A stretch of DNA of 64,000 nucleotides from Mycobacterium cookii (GTDB taxonomy: Bacteria; Actinomycetota; Actinomycetes; Mycobacteriales; Mycobacteriaceae): positions 1,798,001 through 1,862,000 of the forward strand of contig NZ_AP022569.1 of assembly GCF_010727945.1 (NCBI RefSeq), in the 5' to 3' direction. Made by a program: the position numbers and the translations under genes. Below, one piece after another: positions 8,150-15,470 of this stretch (within the stretch, counting starts at the first letter, position 1; every line of letters begins with the position of its first letter). The notes under the pieces were generated by a model that worked only from the letters and a program-made list of their open reading frames with translations, did no database searches and had not been told where the DNA came from.

Positions 8150-9240
8150 ATCTCGAGTTGACCGACGAGCAGGTCGCGCTGCGCGACACCGTGCGAAGTT
8201 TTCTCGCCGAGAAGGCGTCGATCCCCGGGCACGTCCGTCCGTTGCTCGAAGACGAGACCGGGATGACCGATCAGGTATGGCGTGGGCTGGCCGACTTGGG
8301 CGCTACCGGCCTTCTTGTCCCGCCGGAATGCGACGGCGCCGGTATGACGATGGTCGAGGCCGGCATCGTCGCCGAAGAACTCGGCGCCCGGCTGCATCCC
8401 GGGCCGTGGCTGTCCAGCGCCGTCGCGTCGACTCGTGCGCTGTCGCGCTTCGGGGTGGACAGCAGTCTCGCGGCCCGATGGCTCACCGGGATCGCCGACG
8501 GCTCGACGATCGTGACGGTTGGACCGCTGGACGGTGTTCGCCCCAGCGTGGTCGAACGCGGCGATGACGTGGTGTTGTGCGGCCAGATCGGCGCTGTTCC
8601 GGATGTCGCCGCCGCCGACCTGCTCCTCGTTCTCGCTGACGATTCAAGTGGCACAGGCCTTTTCGCGGTCCACACCGCCGGCATCGACGTGACGCCGCGG
8701 CCCGGCATCGACCCGACCCGCAAGCAGTTCGACGTCCGCCTCGAGGACACGCCCGCGCAACGCCTCGCGACGGCGACGCCGGATGCGGTCGAGGCGCTGA
8801 TCGACGACGTCATCATCGCCCGGGCCGCGGACGCCCTCGGCGCCGCACGCGCCATCCTCGACCTCGTTGTGGACTACGCGAAGGTCCGCCGGCAATTCGG
8901 TCAACCGATCGGCGCGTTCCAAGCGGTCCAGCATCTGTGCGTCGACATGTACGAAAGTGTCGAGTTGGCGCGCAGTGGGGTGATTCACGCACTGTGGGCA
9001 GCCGACGCCGCAGACCGCGCCGAAAGACATTCAGCTGCGTTGCGAGCCAAGGGTTTTGCAGGACAATTGGCCGCGGTCGCCGACACCGCCATTCAGGTCT
9101 TCGGCGGTATCGGCTACACCTGGGAACACGACGCGCACCTCTATCTCAAGCGCCTACTGGGCTGGAGCGTGTTCCTCGGAGGGCCCGACGGCTACCTCGT
9201 GCAGTTGGGTGCCGAGTTCGCCGAGTCGATAAATCGCTGA
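8146..9240 (+). CDS. Acyl-CoA dehydrogenase, second subunit of a pair
   Basis: A 364-residue acyl-CoA dehydrogenase with MNLELTDEQVALRDTVRSFL at its N-terminus. The middle (about 120-220) is shorter and more divergent than in the first subunit. The C-terminal domain is well kept: VVDYAKVRRQFGQPIGAFQAVQH, then GGIGYTWEHDAHLYLKR, a segment seen in the ChsE-type heteromeric dehydrogenases. Start and the preceding stop share ATGA, so the two subunits should be made in equal amounts. The SDR gene follows after 18 bases. It is more likely half of a heterotetramer than a free-standing enzyme; the substrate is unknown. Confidence 0.9.
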   Translation: MNLELTDEQVALRDTVRSFLAEKASIPGHVRPLLEDETGMTDQVWRGLADLGATGLLVPPECDGAGMTMVEAGIVAEELGARLHPGPWLSSAVASTRALSRFGVDSSLAARWLTGIADGSTIVTVGPLDGVRPSVVERGDDVVLCGQIGAVPDVAAADLLLVLADDSSGTGLFAVHTAGIDVTPRPGIDPTRKQFDVRLEDTPAQRLATATPDAVEALIDDVIIARAADALGAARAILDLVVDYAKVRRQFGQPIGAFQAVQHLCVDMYESVELARSGVIHALWAADAADRAERHSAALRAKGFAGQLAAVADTAIQVFGGIGYTWEHDAHLYLKRLLGWSVFLGGPDGYLVQLGAEFAESINR

Positions 9241-9258
9241 AAGGCAAAGGACACGACG

Positions 9259-10194
9259 ATGATCGACTTCAAAGACCAGGTGGCGATCGTCAGCGGCGCG
9301 GGCCGCGGCCTTGGACGGCTGTACGCACTCGAGTTGGCGCGCCGCGGGGCGGCGGTGGTGGTCAACGACCTCGGCGGCTCCATGCATGGCGACGGGGCCG
9401 ATGCCAGCGTCGCGGATGCGGTCGTCGACGAGATCGAGCGCGCCGGCGGCGTCGCGGTGGCCTCACACGATTCGGTCGACAGCCCAGAAGGCGGCGAAGC
9501 GATCGTGAACACCGCGATCGAGCGATTCGGCCGGCTCGACGCGGTGGTGAGCAACGCAGGCATCTTCAACAGCGTGCCCTTCGACGAACTGTCGCAAGAC
9601 GACTGGCGGCGCATGCTCAGCGTGCACCTGGACGGCGGTTTCTATCTGAGCCAGCCCGCGTATCGAGCGATGAAGAAAGCGGGCTATGGGCGATTCGTCT
9701 TCATCTCCTCCTCGGGCGGAATGTTCGGCCAGCCGCTGGAAGCCCACTACGCCGCGGCGAAAGCCGGCCTGGTCGGCTTGGCCAACGTCATCGCGATCGA
9801 AGGCGCCGAGCACGGCATATCAGCCAACACCGTTCTCCCGTTTGGCTTTTCACGCATGGTGACCGAAACGGTCGGCGATCCGAAAGCGTTGGAGGAAACC
9901 GGGTTCCTCAAGTTGATCCAACCGGAGCTGGTGGTGCCGATGGTCGTATACCTGGCCAGTAGGGCCTGCGAGTTCAGCCATCAGAACTACTCGGCCTGCG
10001 CTGGGCGCTTCGCGCGCGTCTTCGTGGGCCTCGGCGCGGGTTGGCTCGCCGAGGCGGGCACCACCCCGACGGCGGACGACGTCGCGGCACACCTGTCGGA
10101 CGTGTCGGCGACCGAGCCGTTCACGGTGCCGGGCTCGATCTTCGAAGAGGTTTTCGCCGTTTGCGATCGCCTCGGCGTCAACGTGTTCTCCTAG
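9259..10194 (+). CDS. SDR family oxidoreductase (hydroxyacyl-CoA dehydrogenase-like)
   Basis: A 311-residue short-chain dehydrogenase. The cofactor motif is SGAGRGLG at 12-19, with NDLGG at about 36-40 as in the dehydrogenase domain of multifunctional enzyme type 2; NAG lies near 99-101, a Ser at about 151, Tyr164 and Lys168. The extra 50 residues at the C-terminus after the fold also recall the MFE-2/Rv3548c group that oxidises 3-hydroxyacyl-CoAs, including steroid side-chain intermediates. An AAAGGA ribosome site precedes the ATG. It is third in the run of two fadE genes and could oxidise the product of a hydration step, although no hydratase is seen nearby. Confidence 0.9.
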   Translation: MIDFKDQVAIVSGAGRGLGRLYALELARRGAAVVVNDLGGSMHGDGADASVADAVVDEIERAGGVAVASHDSVDSPEGGEAIVNTAIERFGRLDAVVSNAGIFNSVPFDELSQDDWRRMLSVHLDGGFYLSQPAYRAMKKAGYGRFVFISSSGGMFGQPLEAHYAAAKAGLVGLANVIAIEGAEHGISANTVLPFGFSRMVTETVGDPKALEETGFLKLIQPELVVPMVVYLASRACEFSHQNYSACAGRFARVFVGLGAGWLAEAGTTPTADDVAAHLSDVSATEPFTVPGSIFEEVFAVCDRLGVNVFS

Positions 10195-10254
10195 CAACGC
10201 CCTTCCGCACCGTTCAAGCTGCACCGTTGACCAGCAGCAACCTGGTAGCGTTCG

Positions 10255-10270
10255 ACCAAATAGTTGGGTC
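10255..10270 (+). promoter_or_regulatory. ACCAAATA box, site 2, upstream of the tandem TetR gene
   Basis: ACCAAATAGTTGGGTC shares the first eight bases with sites 1 and 3 but diverges in the second half. It is also an imperfect inverted repeat (ACCAA/TTGGGT). Its place before the TetR gene suggests autoregulation. No clear -10 follows it directly; a TAGACT hexamer is found further on at 10347-10352. Confidence 0.45.
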
Positions 10271-10402
10271 GGTTGTCTCCGGACCGGAGGTGTCGTGGGG
10301 CTTCAGCAACCAGCCGAGGCTGCAGCCACAGGAGACTCTGCGCGCCTAGACTTGCGCGATGCCGATCCGTTGGAGCGGACCACTCGACCCGGGCGTACCC
10401 CG

Positions 10403-11710
10403 ATGACACCTCGGGCACGAGGTGCTCGCCGGACCCTCCCCGATCCGGCAAACAGCCGCGGAGGCGCTTACGACGACGGCACCCGCCGGACCGAAATCCT
10501 GCAGACGGCGGCCACCCTGATCGCATCGTCGGGCCTGCGGACCTCGCTGCAGGAGATCGCCGACGCCGCGGGCATCCTGCCGGGAAGCCTGTATCACCAT
10601 TTCGAATCGAAAGAAGCGATCCTCGTCGAGTTGGTGCGGCGGTATTACGCCGACCTCGACCGGATCGGCGAAATCGCCCACGAGAAGCTGGACAAGTCCG
10701 ACTCGCGCTCTGCCGCAGACAAGATCGTCGAGCTGGGATCGGCGATCGCGCGTTGCGCCGTCGAGCATCGCGCCGCGTTGCAGATGTCGTTCTACGAAGC
10801 GCCGAACGCGAACCCCGAGCTCGTCGAACTGCTGCAGAACCCGCCCACCGCAGTCCAGCAGGCGATGCTGCAGACCCTGCGCGCCGGACGATGGAGCGGC
10901 TTCATTCGATCCGATATCGATCTGCCGACGCTGGCCGACCGGATCTGCCAGACCATGATGCACGTCGGACTCGACATCATCCGTCACACCGCCGGCGCGG
11001 ACGAGACCGCGATCGTCTTGTGCCACATCATGTTGTACGGCTTGGCCAGTCGACCGCTGTCCGACGAAGAACTGGATCGCTCCAGTGCGTTCGCAACGGC
11101 CGAGGCCGCAATCAAAACCTGGGCTGACGAAAGTGACGCCGACGCCAACGACAAGGCCGCCCATGTCCGTGCGGTGGCGCGGGCCGAGTTCGGCAGAAAA
11201 GGCTACGAAGTCACCACGATTCGAGACATCGCGTCGGCAGCGGGTCTGGGCACCGGGACGGTGTACCGGCTGATCGGATCCAAGGACGAACTTCTCGGCT
11301 CGATCATGGAATCGTTCGGCGTGAAGGCCGGCGGTGGATTCGCCAGCGTGCTGCGCACCGACGCGACGGCGGCAGAAAAGCTCGACGCGCTCAGCTGGGT
11401 CAATATCAATGCGCTGGACCAATTTCCCGACGAGTGGAAGATCCAGCTCGCGTGGATGCGCCAGTCGCCGCCGGACACCCCTAACCCCGGTTTGGCGTTC
11501 ACCATGCGGCTGCGGCAACTCAAAACGCTGTTGTCGGAGGGCATTCAGGCGGGCGACATCCGGATCGAGGGTGCGCCGTCGCTGGCGATGCTGTCGCGCT
11601 GCGTGATGGACATCCTGTGGATGCCGGAGAACATCGTGCGCGCTCAGGGCACTCGCGCGGCGTTGATCATCTCCCGCGACACCGTGGTGCGGGGCGCCGC
11701 CAACCGGTAG
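10403..11710 (+). CDS. Tandem TetR-type transcriptional regulator
   Basis: A 435-residue protein with two TetR DNA-binding domains. The first helix-turn-helix covers about residues 30-75 (EIADAAGILPGSLYHHFESK) and the second about 255-300 (IRDIASAAGLGTGTVYRLIG), each followed by a ligand/dimer-type helical domain. Mce3R of M. tuberculosis has the same double plan, but the sequence here is not close to it as far as I can recall. The start is uncertain: GTG at 10295 has a GGAGG site but adds an unconserved-looking stretch; ATG at 10403 lacks one but lies just beyond a TAGACT -10. It is the likely repressor of the flanking fadE, SDR and ALDH genes. Confidence 0.85.
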   Translation: MTPRARGARRTLPDPANSRGGAYDDGTRRTEILQTAATLIASSGLRTSLQEIADAAGILPGSLYHHFESKEAILVELVRRYYADLDRIGEIAHEKLDKSDSRSAADKIVELGSAIARCAVEHRAALQMSFYEAPNANPELVELLQNPPTAVQQAMLQTLRAGRWSGFIRSDIDLPTLADRICQTMMHVGLDIIRHTAGADETAIVLCHIMLYGLASRPLSDEELDRSSAFATAEAAIKTWADESDADANDKAAHVRAVARAEFGRKGYEVTTIRDIASAAGLGTGTVYRLIGSKDELLGSIMESFGVKAGGGFASVLRTDATAAEKLDALSWVNINALDQFPDEWKIQLAWMRQSPPDTPNPGLAFTMRLRQLKTLLSEGIQAGDIRIEGAPSLAMLSRCVMDILWMPENIVRAQGTRAALIISRDTVVRGAANR

Positions 11711-11741
11711 GGGCACCTGGCATCCCCACCCGCCTAGCGCC

Positions 11742-11765
11742 ACCAAATAACTGTTCCGATAAAGT
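11742..11765 (+). promoter_or_regulatory. Promoter with 16-bp ACCAAATA box (site 3), SDR direction
   Basis: ACCAAATAACTGTTCC at 11742-11757 differs from site 1 at one base only. TAAAGT (11760-11765) follows as -10, so transcription should begin near 11772 and leave a 36-base leader before the ATG at 11808, exactly the leader length deduced for the fadE promoter. Confidence 0.6.
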
Positions 11766-11807
11766 GCACCGAAGCCTTTACCGTTGGCTTTCCGAGAGAG
11801 GATTGAA

Positions 11808-12650
11808 ATGACTGGTATCGAGCAGTTCCGCTACGACGGCAAGCGGGCGCTGGTAGTTGGAGGTGCCACCGGCATGGGTGCCGCGGCGGCCAAGATCGTC
11901 GGCGACCTCGGAGCTGAGGTCATCAACCTCGACTACGCGCCGGTCGACCCCAGCCTGGGCCGCGGGATCCAGGTGGACCTGCGCGACCCCGCGTCGATCG
12001 ACAGCGCGCTCGACCAGGTCGGCGGCCCCGTCGATGCTCTCTTCTCCGCCGCCGGCATCGCCGACGGTCCTGACCTGATGAAAATCAACTTCATCGGTCA
12101 CCGCCACGTGATCGACCGACTGATGAACAGCGGCCAGCTGAACCGCGGTGGGGCCATCTGCTTCATCTCCTCGGTGGCCGGCATCGGATGGGAAACGGAC
12201 CTGCCGCGGTTGCAGGAGTTTCTGGCCACGCCCGACTTCGAGTCAGCGGACGCCTGGGTCAAGGCACACGAAGCGGACAACTTCGGGCACTACGGCACCA
12301 GCAAGCAAGCGATCAACGCCTACGTCGCCACACACGCATTCCCGTTCCTGGCCAAGGGCGTTCGGATCAACGCGATCTGCCCCGGTCCGACCGACACTCC
12401 CCTCGCCCGTGCCAACGCCGACCTGTGGCTGTCCTTCGCGCAGGACTACCGCGAAGCCACCGGCACCGAGACGCACACTCCCGAGCAGATGGGCAACGTG
12501 ATGGCGTTCCTCAACAGCCCAGCCGCGGCCGGGATCAATGGCGTGACGCTGCTGGTCGACTACGGCCACGTCGCCTCGTCGAACGTTGGAACGTTCGCGG
12601 CCGGCAAGCCGATCATCGACCTGCTGATGGGCCGGATATCACTCGGCTGA
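11808..12650 (+). CDS. SDR family oxidoreductase
   Basis: A 280-residue short-chain dehydrogenase with GGATGMG at 18-24, LDYAP at about 40 (an acidic residue that favours NAD), SAAG at 79-82, Ser120/121, Tyr161 and Lys165. The segment between the Ser and Tyr is long (about 40 residues), as in 3-alpha-hydroxysteroid dehydrogenase-like members. The ATG at 11808 has an AGAGAGGA ribosome site six bases upstream; a TTG further upstream lacks one. It is monocistronic, with its own copy of the ACCAAATA promoter box, and so probably belongs to the same regulon as the fadE pair. Substrate unknown; an alcohol or hydroxysteroid-like compound fits the family. Confidence 0.9.
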   Translation: MTGIEQFRYDGKRALVVGGATGMGAAAAKIVGDLGAEVINLDYAPVDPSLGRGIQVDLRDPASIDSALDQVGGPVDALFSAAGIADGPDLMKINFIGHRHVIDRLMNSGQLNRGGAICFISSVAGIGWETDLPRLQEFLATPDFESADAWVKAHEADNFGHYGTSKQAINAYVATHAFPFLAKGVRINAICPGPTDTPLARANADLWLSFAQDYREATGTETHTPEQMGNVMAFLNSPAAAGINGVTLLVDYGHVASSNVGTFAAGKPIIDLLMGRISLG

Positions 12651-12728
12651 CCCATCGCGGACGTTTCCGTCCCCAATCGGCCGCAGGCTGATAGAAACAG
12701 GCCTGCGACGACTACACGGAGGTGCCCG

Positions 12729-13151
12729 GTGAGACGACGGCTTGTCACCGCGGCAGCGAGCGCGTCCTTGGTGGCCGCGCTCTGCTCGGGATGCTTCATG
12801 CACGACACCAAGGTGGCGCAGAAGACGGCCCGGATCACGGTCGACAACAACACCCGGGTCTCGCACGCTGTGTCGTGCAGCCAGGTGGACTGGACGCTGA
12901 TCGCGAACATCAGCGCCGCGCCCGCGAACGTCCGCGTCATCGTCAAGCTGGAACCGGAGAAACCCAAGCTGGAGTCGGTGCATTTCGACAACTTCGCAGG
13001 TTTCTCCGGCGTCGCGAACGCGGGAGCCGGCGACACGAAAATCCACTTCGCGAACGACACCTACACCGTCACTGGCACCGCTGAAGGAACTCAGTTGAAC
13101 GATCCTCGCGTATCGGTGACGCAACCGTTCAAGATCGAAGTGGGCTGCTGA
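12729..13151 (+). CDS. LpqH (19-kDa antigen)-family lipoprotein
   Basis: A 140-residue exported protein. Basic residues MRRR and a hydrophobic stretch lead to LCSGC, where Cys22 is the probable lipidated residue; position -3 is Cys and not the usual Leu, so the lipobox is imperfect. The mature part matches the LpqH/19-kDa family: ARITVDNN near the start, a conserved Cys before a tryptophan strand, YTVTGTAEGT, and the closing FKIEVGC that pairs with the inner Cys. The GTG start has GGAGG six bases upstream. It would sit on the outer face of the membrane or in the envelope; LpqH members are TLR2 ligands in pathogens. A strong terminator follows. Confidence 0.85.
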   Translation: MRRRLVTAAASASLVAALCSGCFMHDTKVAQKTARITVDNNTRVSHAVSCSQVDWTLIANISAAPANVRVIVKLEPEKPKLESVHFDNFAGFSGVANAGAGDTKIHFANDTYTVTGTAEGTQLNDPRVSVTQPFKIEVGC

Positions 13152-13170
13152 CCGACGCCGTTCAATCGCG

Positions 13171-13200
13171 GCATTCGCGCGTTTGGCGAATGCGCTTTTT
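13171..13200 (+). terminator. Rho-independent terminator after the LpqH-like gene
   Basis: A perfect 8-bp stem GCATTCGC/GCGAATGC with a 7-base loop, followed by a run of five T at 13196-13200, twenty bases past the stop codon. The roughly 230 bases between here and the next gene are comparatively A+T rich and hold no other clear feature. Confidence 0.8.
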
Positions 13201-13428
13201 GACGCTCATGACATTAACTGAGTTGATGCCAGAGTTGCAGAAGATAATCAAAATGACTGTCGCCGCAAAACCCACAGGGTCGAGTTTGCGCAGCTAGAGG
13301 GCCTGCAACAACGAAACACGCTCGTACTTGCGTTTGAAACCATTGTTCGGGGGCTATTCGCCATTCGCGTGTTTGCAACTCGAAGTGAGTATGCAATCGG
13401 ACAGCAGATAATCGAGAAGGAGCCCATC

Positions 13429-14013
13429 GTGAGTTTCACTACGACCGCAATGAAGACGGCGATCGGCGCCGCGGGAATTACAGCGGTAAGCCTCGTCACG
13501 GCAGGAAGTGCCGCTGCCGCGCCGAACATCCAGGGATTCGGCACCAGCGAGCCTTTGATCGACGGCCCGATGGTCACCAACTACACGGTGAGTAACCTGC
13601 AGCCCAGCACCATCTCGATCCCCGGTTACACACCTAAGGGGACGCTATACCAGGCGGACGTGACCGTCCGGTCCGACGGCGGGGTCGTCACGCCGCAGGT
13701 GCGAGACTTCAGCGCTCGCGGCCCGAACGGCCAGACCTACAAGCTGATCGACAATGTCCAGGCGCCGAATGGACTGAACCCGGCCCCGATCGCGCAGGGC
13801 AGCGAGTCGAAGGGCACCCTGTACTTCGATGCGACAGGTGCGCCGCCGAACGGCGTGGTCTACAACGACGGACTGCAAGACATCCTGATGTGGACCTCCA
13901 ACGTGCCCGGGTCATCGATGCCGGGTCAGCCGAGCAATGCAGTCCCTGCACCGGGCCAGCCGAGCAACTCCGGCCCGGCACCGGGCCAGCTTCCGGCCCC
14001 GGCGACCACCTAA
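13429..14013 (+). CDS. MPT63-family secreted protein (DUF1942)
   Basis: A 194-residue secreted protein. After a Sec signal peptide ending AGSAAAA (cleavage near residue 30) comes the immunoglobulin-like MPT63 domain: YTVSNLQPSTISIPGYTPKG, VTPQVRDFSARGPNG, then GTLYFDATG and NDGLQDILMW, each close in pattern to MPT63. The last 35 residues are a Pro/Gly/Ser-rich tail with PGQPSN repeats, which MPT63 itself lacks. The GTG at 13429 has AAGGAG six bases upstream; an in-frame start 60 bases earlier does not. The function of MPT63 proteins is unknown; they are abundant culture-filtrate antigens. Confidence 0.9.
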   Translation: MSFTTTAMKTAIGAAGITAVSLVTAGSAAAAPNIQGFGTSEPLIDGPMVTNYTVSNLQPSTISIPGYTPKGTLYQADVTVRSDGGVVTPQVRDFSARGPNGQTYKLIDNVQAPNGLNPAPIAQGSESKGTLYFDATGAPPNGVVYNDGLQDILMWTSNVPGSSMPGQPSNAVPAPGQPSNSGPAPGQLPAPATT

Positions 14014-14031
14014 GTCGCTGACTGACTGGTT

Positions 14032-14062
14032 CTGCCCTCGCCCACCGACCGGGCGGGGGCAG
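14032..14062. terminator. Bidirectional hairpin between convergent genes
   Basis: CTGCCC-T-CGCCC pairs with GGGCG-GGGGCAG around a short loop, 18 bases after the MPT63-like stop. No long T run follows, so it may act as an intrinsic hairpin of the mycobacterial L-shaped type or just stabilise mRNA ends. It could serve both the plus-strand gene and the small minus-strand gene at 14158. Confidence 0.55.
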
Positions 14063-14157
14063 AACTTTGTGGTGCACTCCCCAGGTGACGAATGATCTTC
14101 CGGGGCAACGACGTTCATCGACACCGCGGTGCAGGAGTTCAACGAGAACGAAGGCGG

Positions 14158-14298
14158 CTACTCGTCTTCGTCGTCGAGCGGTGGCTGAAGTTCTTGGGCG
14201 GGAGGCGAGTTCTGCAGCCATCTCCTGAGCCGCAGGAGGCCGTTGGCCAGGATGCCGATGGCCAGCAGGACCAGGAGCACGACGATCACGGCGGTCAC
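14158..14298 (-). CDS. Small single-span membrane protein (46 aa)
   Basis: A short open frame that reads MTAVIVVLLVLLAIGILANG at its start: one hydrophobic span, then basic residues (LRLRRW), then a Pro-rich acidic tail ending DDEDE. The topology is therefore N-out or a signal anchor with a cytosolic tail. Third codon positions are almost all G or C, as expected of real mycobacterial coding DNA. The start is uncertain: the GTG at 14298 has no ribosome site close by, while the GGAG after the DUF732 stop is about 30 bases upstream. It lies 33 bases after the DUF732 gene on the same strand and may be cotranscribed. No known family recognised. Confidence 0.5.
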   Translation of the reverse strand: MTAVIVVLLVLLAIGILANGLLRLRRWLQNSPPAQELQPPLDDEDE

Positions 14299-14331
14299 GC
14301 TGTCAATGGTGACAGGTCGACGCTCGGGCTC

Positions 14332-14646
14332 CTACGAAATCTGCGCCATCACCGGGGCGGCCTGCTCCGGGCACTGCACGCGAATGGTGTTGCCGGTCAG
14401 GGTGCCGGCTTTGGTCGCGGTGTAGCCGCGGGCCTCGAGGCTGGTTTCGATGGAGGCGAGGCTGGTGCCGGACCGCAGGGCCCCGCAGATGTCGAAGTTC
14501 GTGTCGATGCTCGCGGCGCGGGCCGGCGCGGCGATGGCGAGCGCGGCAGCAACACCGGCCAAGGCGGCCGCGGCGATACTCGCAAGGACCACCAGCTTCT
14601 GGACGTTCGGGTAACGGTGCTGGCGGGTGCTCACGGTCTGCGACAT
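14332..14646 (-). CDS. DUF732 family secreted protein
   Basis: A 104-residue protein: a positively charged N-terminus, a long hydrophobic Ala/Val-rich signal sequence ending IAAPARA near residue 45, and a small helical domain with the two cysteines of the DUF732 family (FDICGALRSG and RVQCP). The ATG at 14646 has GTGAGG five bases upstream; further in-frame codons upstream lack this. DUF732 proteins are common in mycobacteria, several per genome, and have no assigned function. It probably acts in the periplasm or outside the cell. The 266 bases between this start and the tRNA gene show no further gene. Confidence 0.85.
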   Translation of the reverse strand: MSQTVSTRQHRYPNVQKLVVLASIAAAALAGVAAALAIAAPARAASIDTNFDICGALRSGTSLASIETSLEARGYTATKAGTLTGNTIRVQCPEQAAPVMAQIS

Positions 14647-14912
14647 GTCGGCCTCACTGGTTTCGGGTTTAGTAGCCGTTGTCGTCCACAACGCCGCAGC
14701 GGCCCGGATGCTGCCCGATCGTGATCCGTTTCACTCGGCAGCGGATCCCGCCTTGACGCCTCACACCTCGATCTGCGCGAGGGGCGCGTTGCGGGACAAG
14801 CGATTCGGTGCCGTGCGCTGCATCGGCGGCGGCGGCCGACCGGCCATATCAGGATTGCAATTCCGCACACGCCGACGGGACGCAGATCGACGCAGTCACT
14901 CCGTCGCGTGAG

Positions 14913-14995
14913 TGCGGGCGGAGGGATTCGAACCCTCACGCTCTCTCGAGCACCGGCACCTAAAGCCGGCATGTCTGCCGTTCCATCACGCCCGC
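14913..14995 (-). tRNA. tRNA-Leu (UAG anticodon)
   Basis: A class II tRNA of 83 bases without encoded CCA. The acceptor stem GCGGGCG pairs with CGCCCGC, the anticodon stem CCGGC/GCCGG closes a 7-base loop TTTAGGT with TAG at the anticodon positions, the variable arm is long as expected for leucine, and the T arm contains GGTTCGAATCC. It reads CUA codons. It lies at the junction between the accessory left region and the block colinear with M. tuberculosis. Confidence 0.97.
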
Positions 14996-15005
14996 AAGCC
15001 CCACG

Positions 15006-15011
15006 AGCGTA
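15006..15011 (-). promoter_or_regulatory. -10 element of the tRNA-Leu gene
   Basis: TACGCT on the minus strand ends ten bases before the mature 5' end of the tRNA at 14995, which fits a short 5' leader. Confidence 0.5.
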
Positions 15012-15068
15012 GCGCCCTCCTCGTCCCGCGAGGCTCTGGTGGTCCCGGGCGTCGCCGCCACCTGGTAG

Positions 15069-15074
15069 TACCTT
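15069..15074 (+). promoter_or_regulatory. lprD: -10 element of lprD (leaderless)
   Basis: TACCTT ends six bases before the GTG at 15081, the spacing expected for a leaderless mRNA; no ribosome site is present. Confidence 0.5.
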
Positions 15075-15080
15075 CTAGGG

Positions 15081-15470
15081 GTGTCCACTACGCGTCGTCG
15101 CAGGCCCGCGCTGATTGCGCTGGCGCTGCTGGCGGCCAGCGGCTGCCTCGCCCTGGGCTGGTGGCAGTGGACGAGGTTCGAATCCGCGTCGGGCACCTTC
15201 CAGAACCTCGGCTATGCGCTGCAATGGCCGGCTTTCGCCGGATTCTGCGTCTACGCGTACTACAAGTTCGTCCGCTACGAAGATGCGCCGCCGGAGCCGC
15301 GGGACGATCGCATCGTGACCGAGATTCCGGACGGACTGCTGCCCGAGCGACCTGAAGCCGCACCGCACAACAACGATGACCCGGCTCTCCGCGAGTACAA
15401 CGCCTACCTGGCAGACCTTGCCAAGGCGGACAACGACAACGATCGTCGACAGAACAGGACCACCGCATGA
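15081..15470 (+). CDS. lprD: LprD-like membrane/lipoprotein (Rv1343c homologue)
   Basis: A 129-residue protein close in sequence to LprD of M. tuberculosis. Residues 1-8 are basic; two hydrophobic spans follow (about 9-27 and 45-63), the first ending at a possible lipobox Cys (AASGC). Segments GWWQWTRFESASGTFQNLGYALQWP and a C-terminal REYNAYLADL are typical. The GTG at 15081 lies six bases after a TACCTT -10, so the message is probably leaderless. The stop overlaps the start of the DUF3817 gene (ATGA). Function unknown; it is an integral membrane protein and probably works with its coupled partner. Confidence 0.9.
   Translation: MSTTRRRRPALIALALLAASGCLALGWWQWTRFESASGTFQNLGYALQWPAFAGFCVYAYYKFVRYEDAPPEPRDDRIVTEIPDGLLPERPEAAPHNNDDPALREYNAYLADLAKADNDNDRRQNRTTA

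Noticed and set aside
10295..10402. Upstream GTG (10295) with GGAGG as the start of the tandem TetR gene
   Set aside because: Kept only as an alternative: the added 36 residues look unstructured and have weak codon bias, but the site cannot be excluded.
14092..14724. A 210-codon plus-strand frame across the DUF732 region
   Set aside because: It is antisense to the DUF732 protein, which has a signal peptide and the family cysteines.
1..14900. Prophage or transposon in the accessory region
   Set aside because: No integrase, transposase, terminal repeats or phage structural genes are seen.
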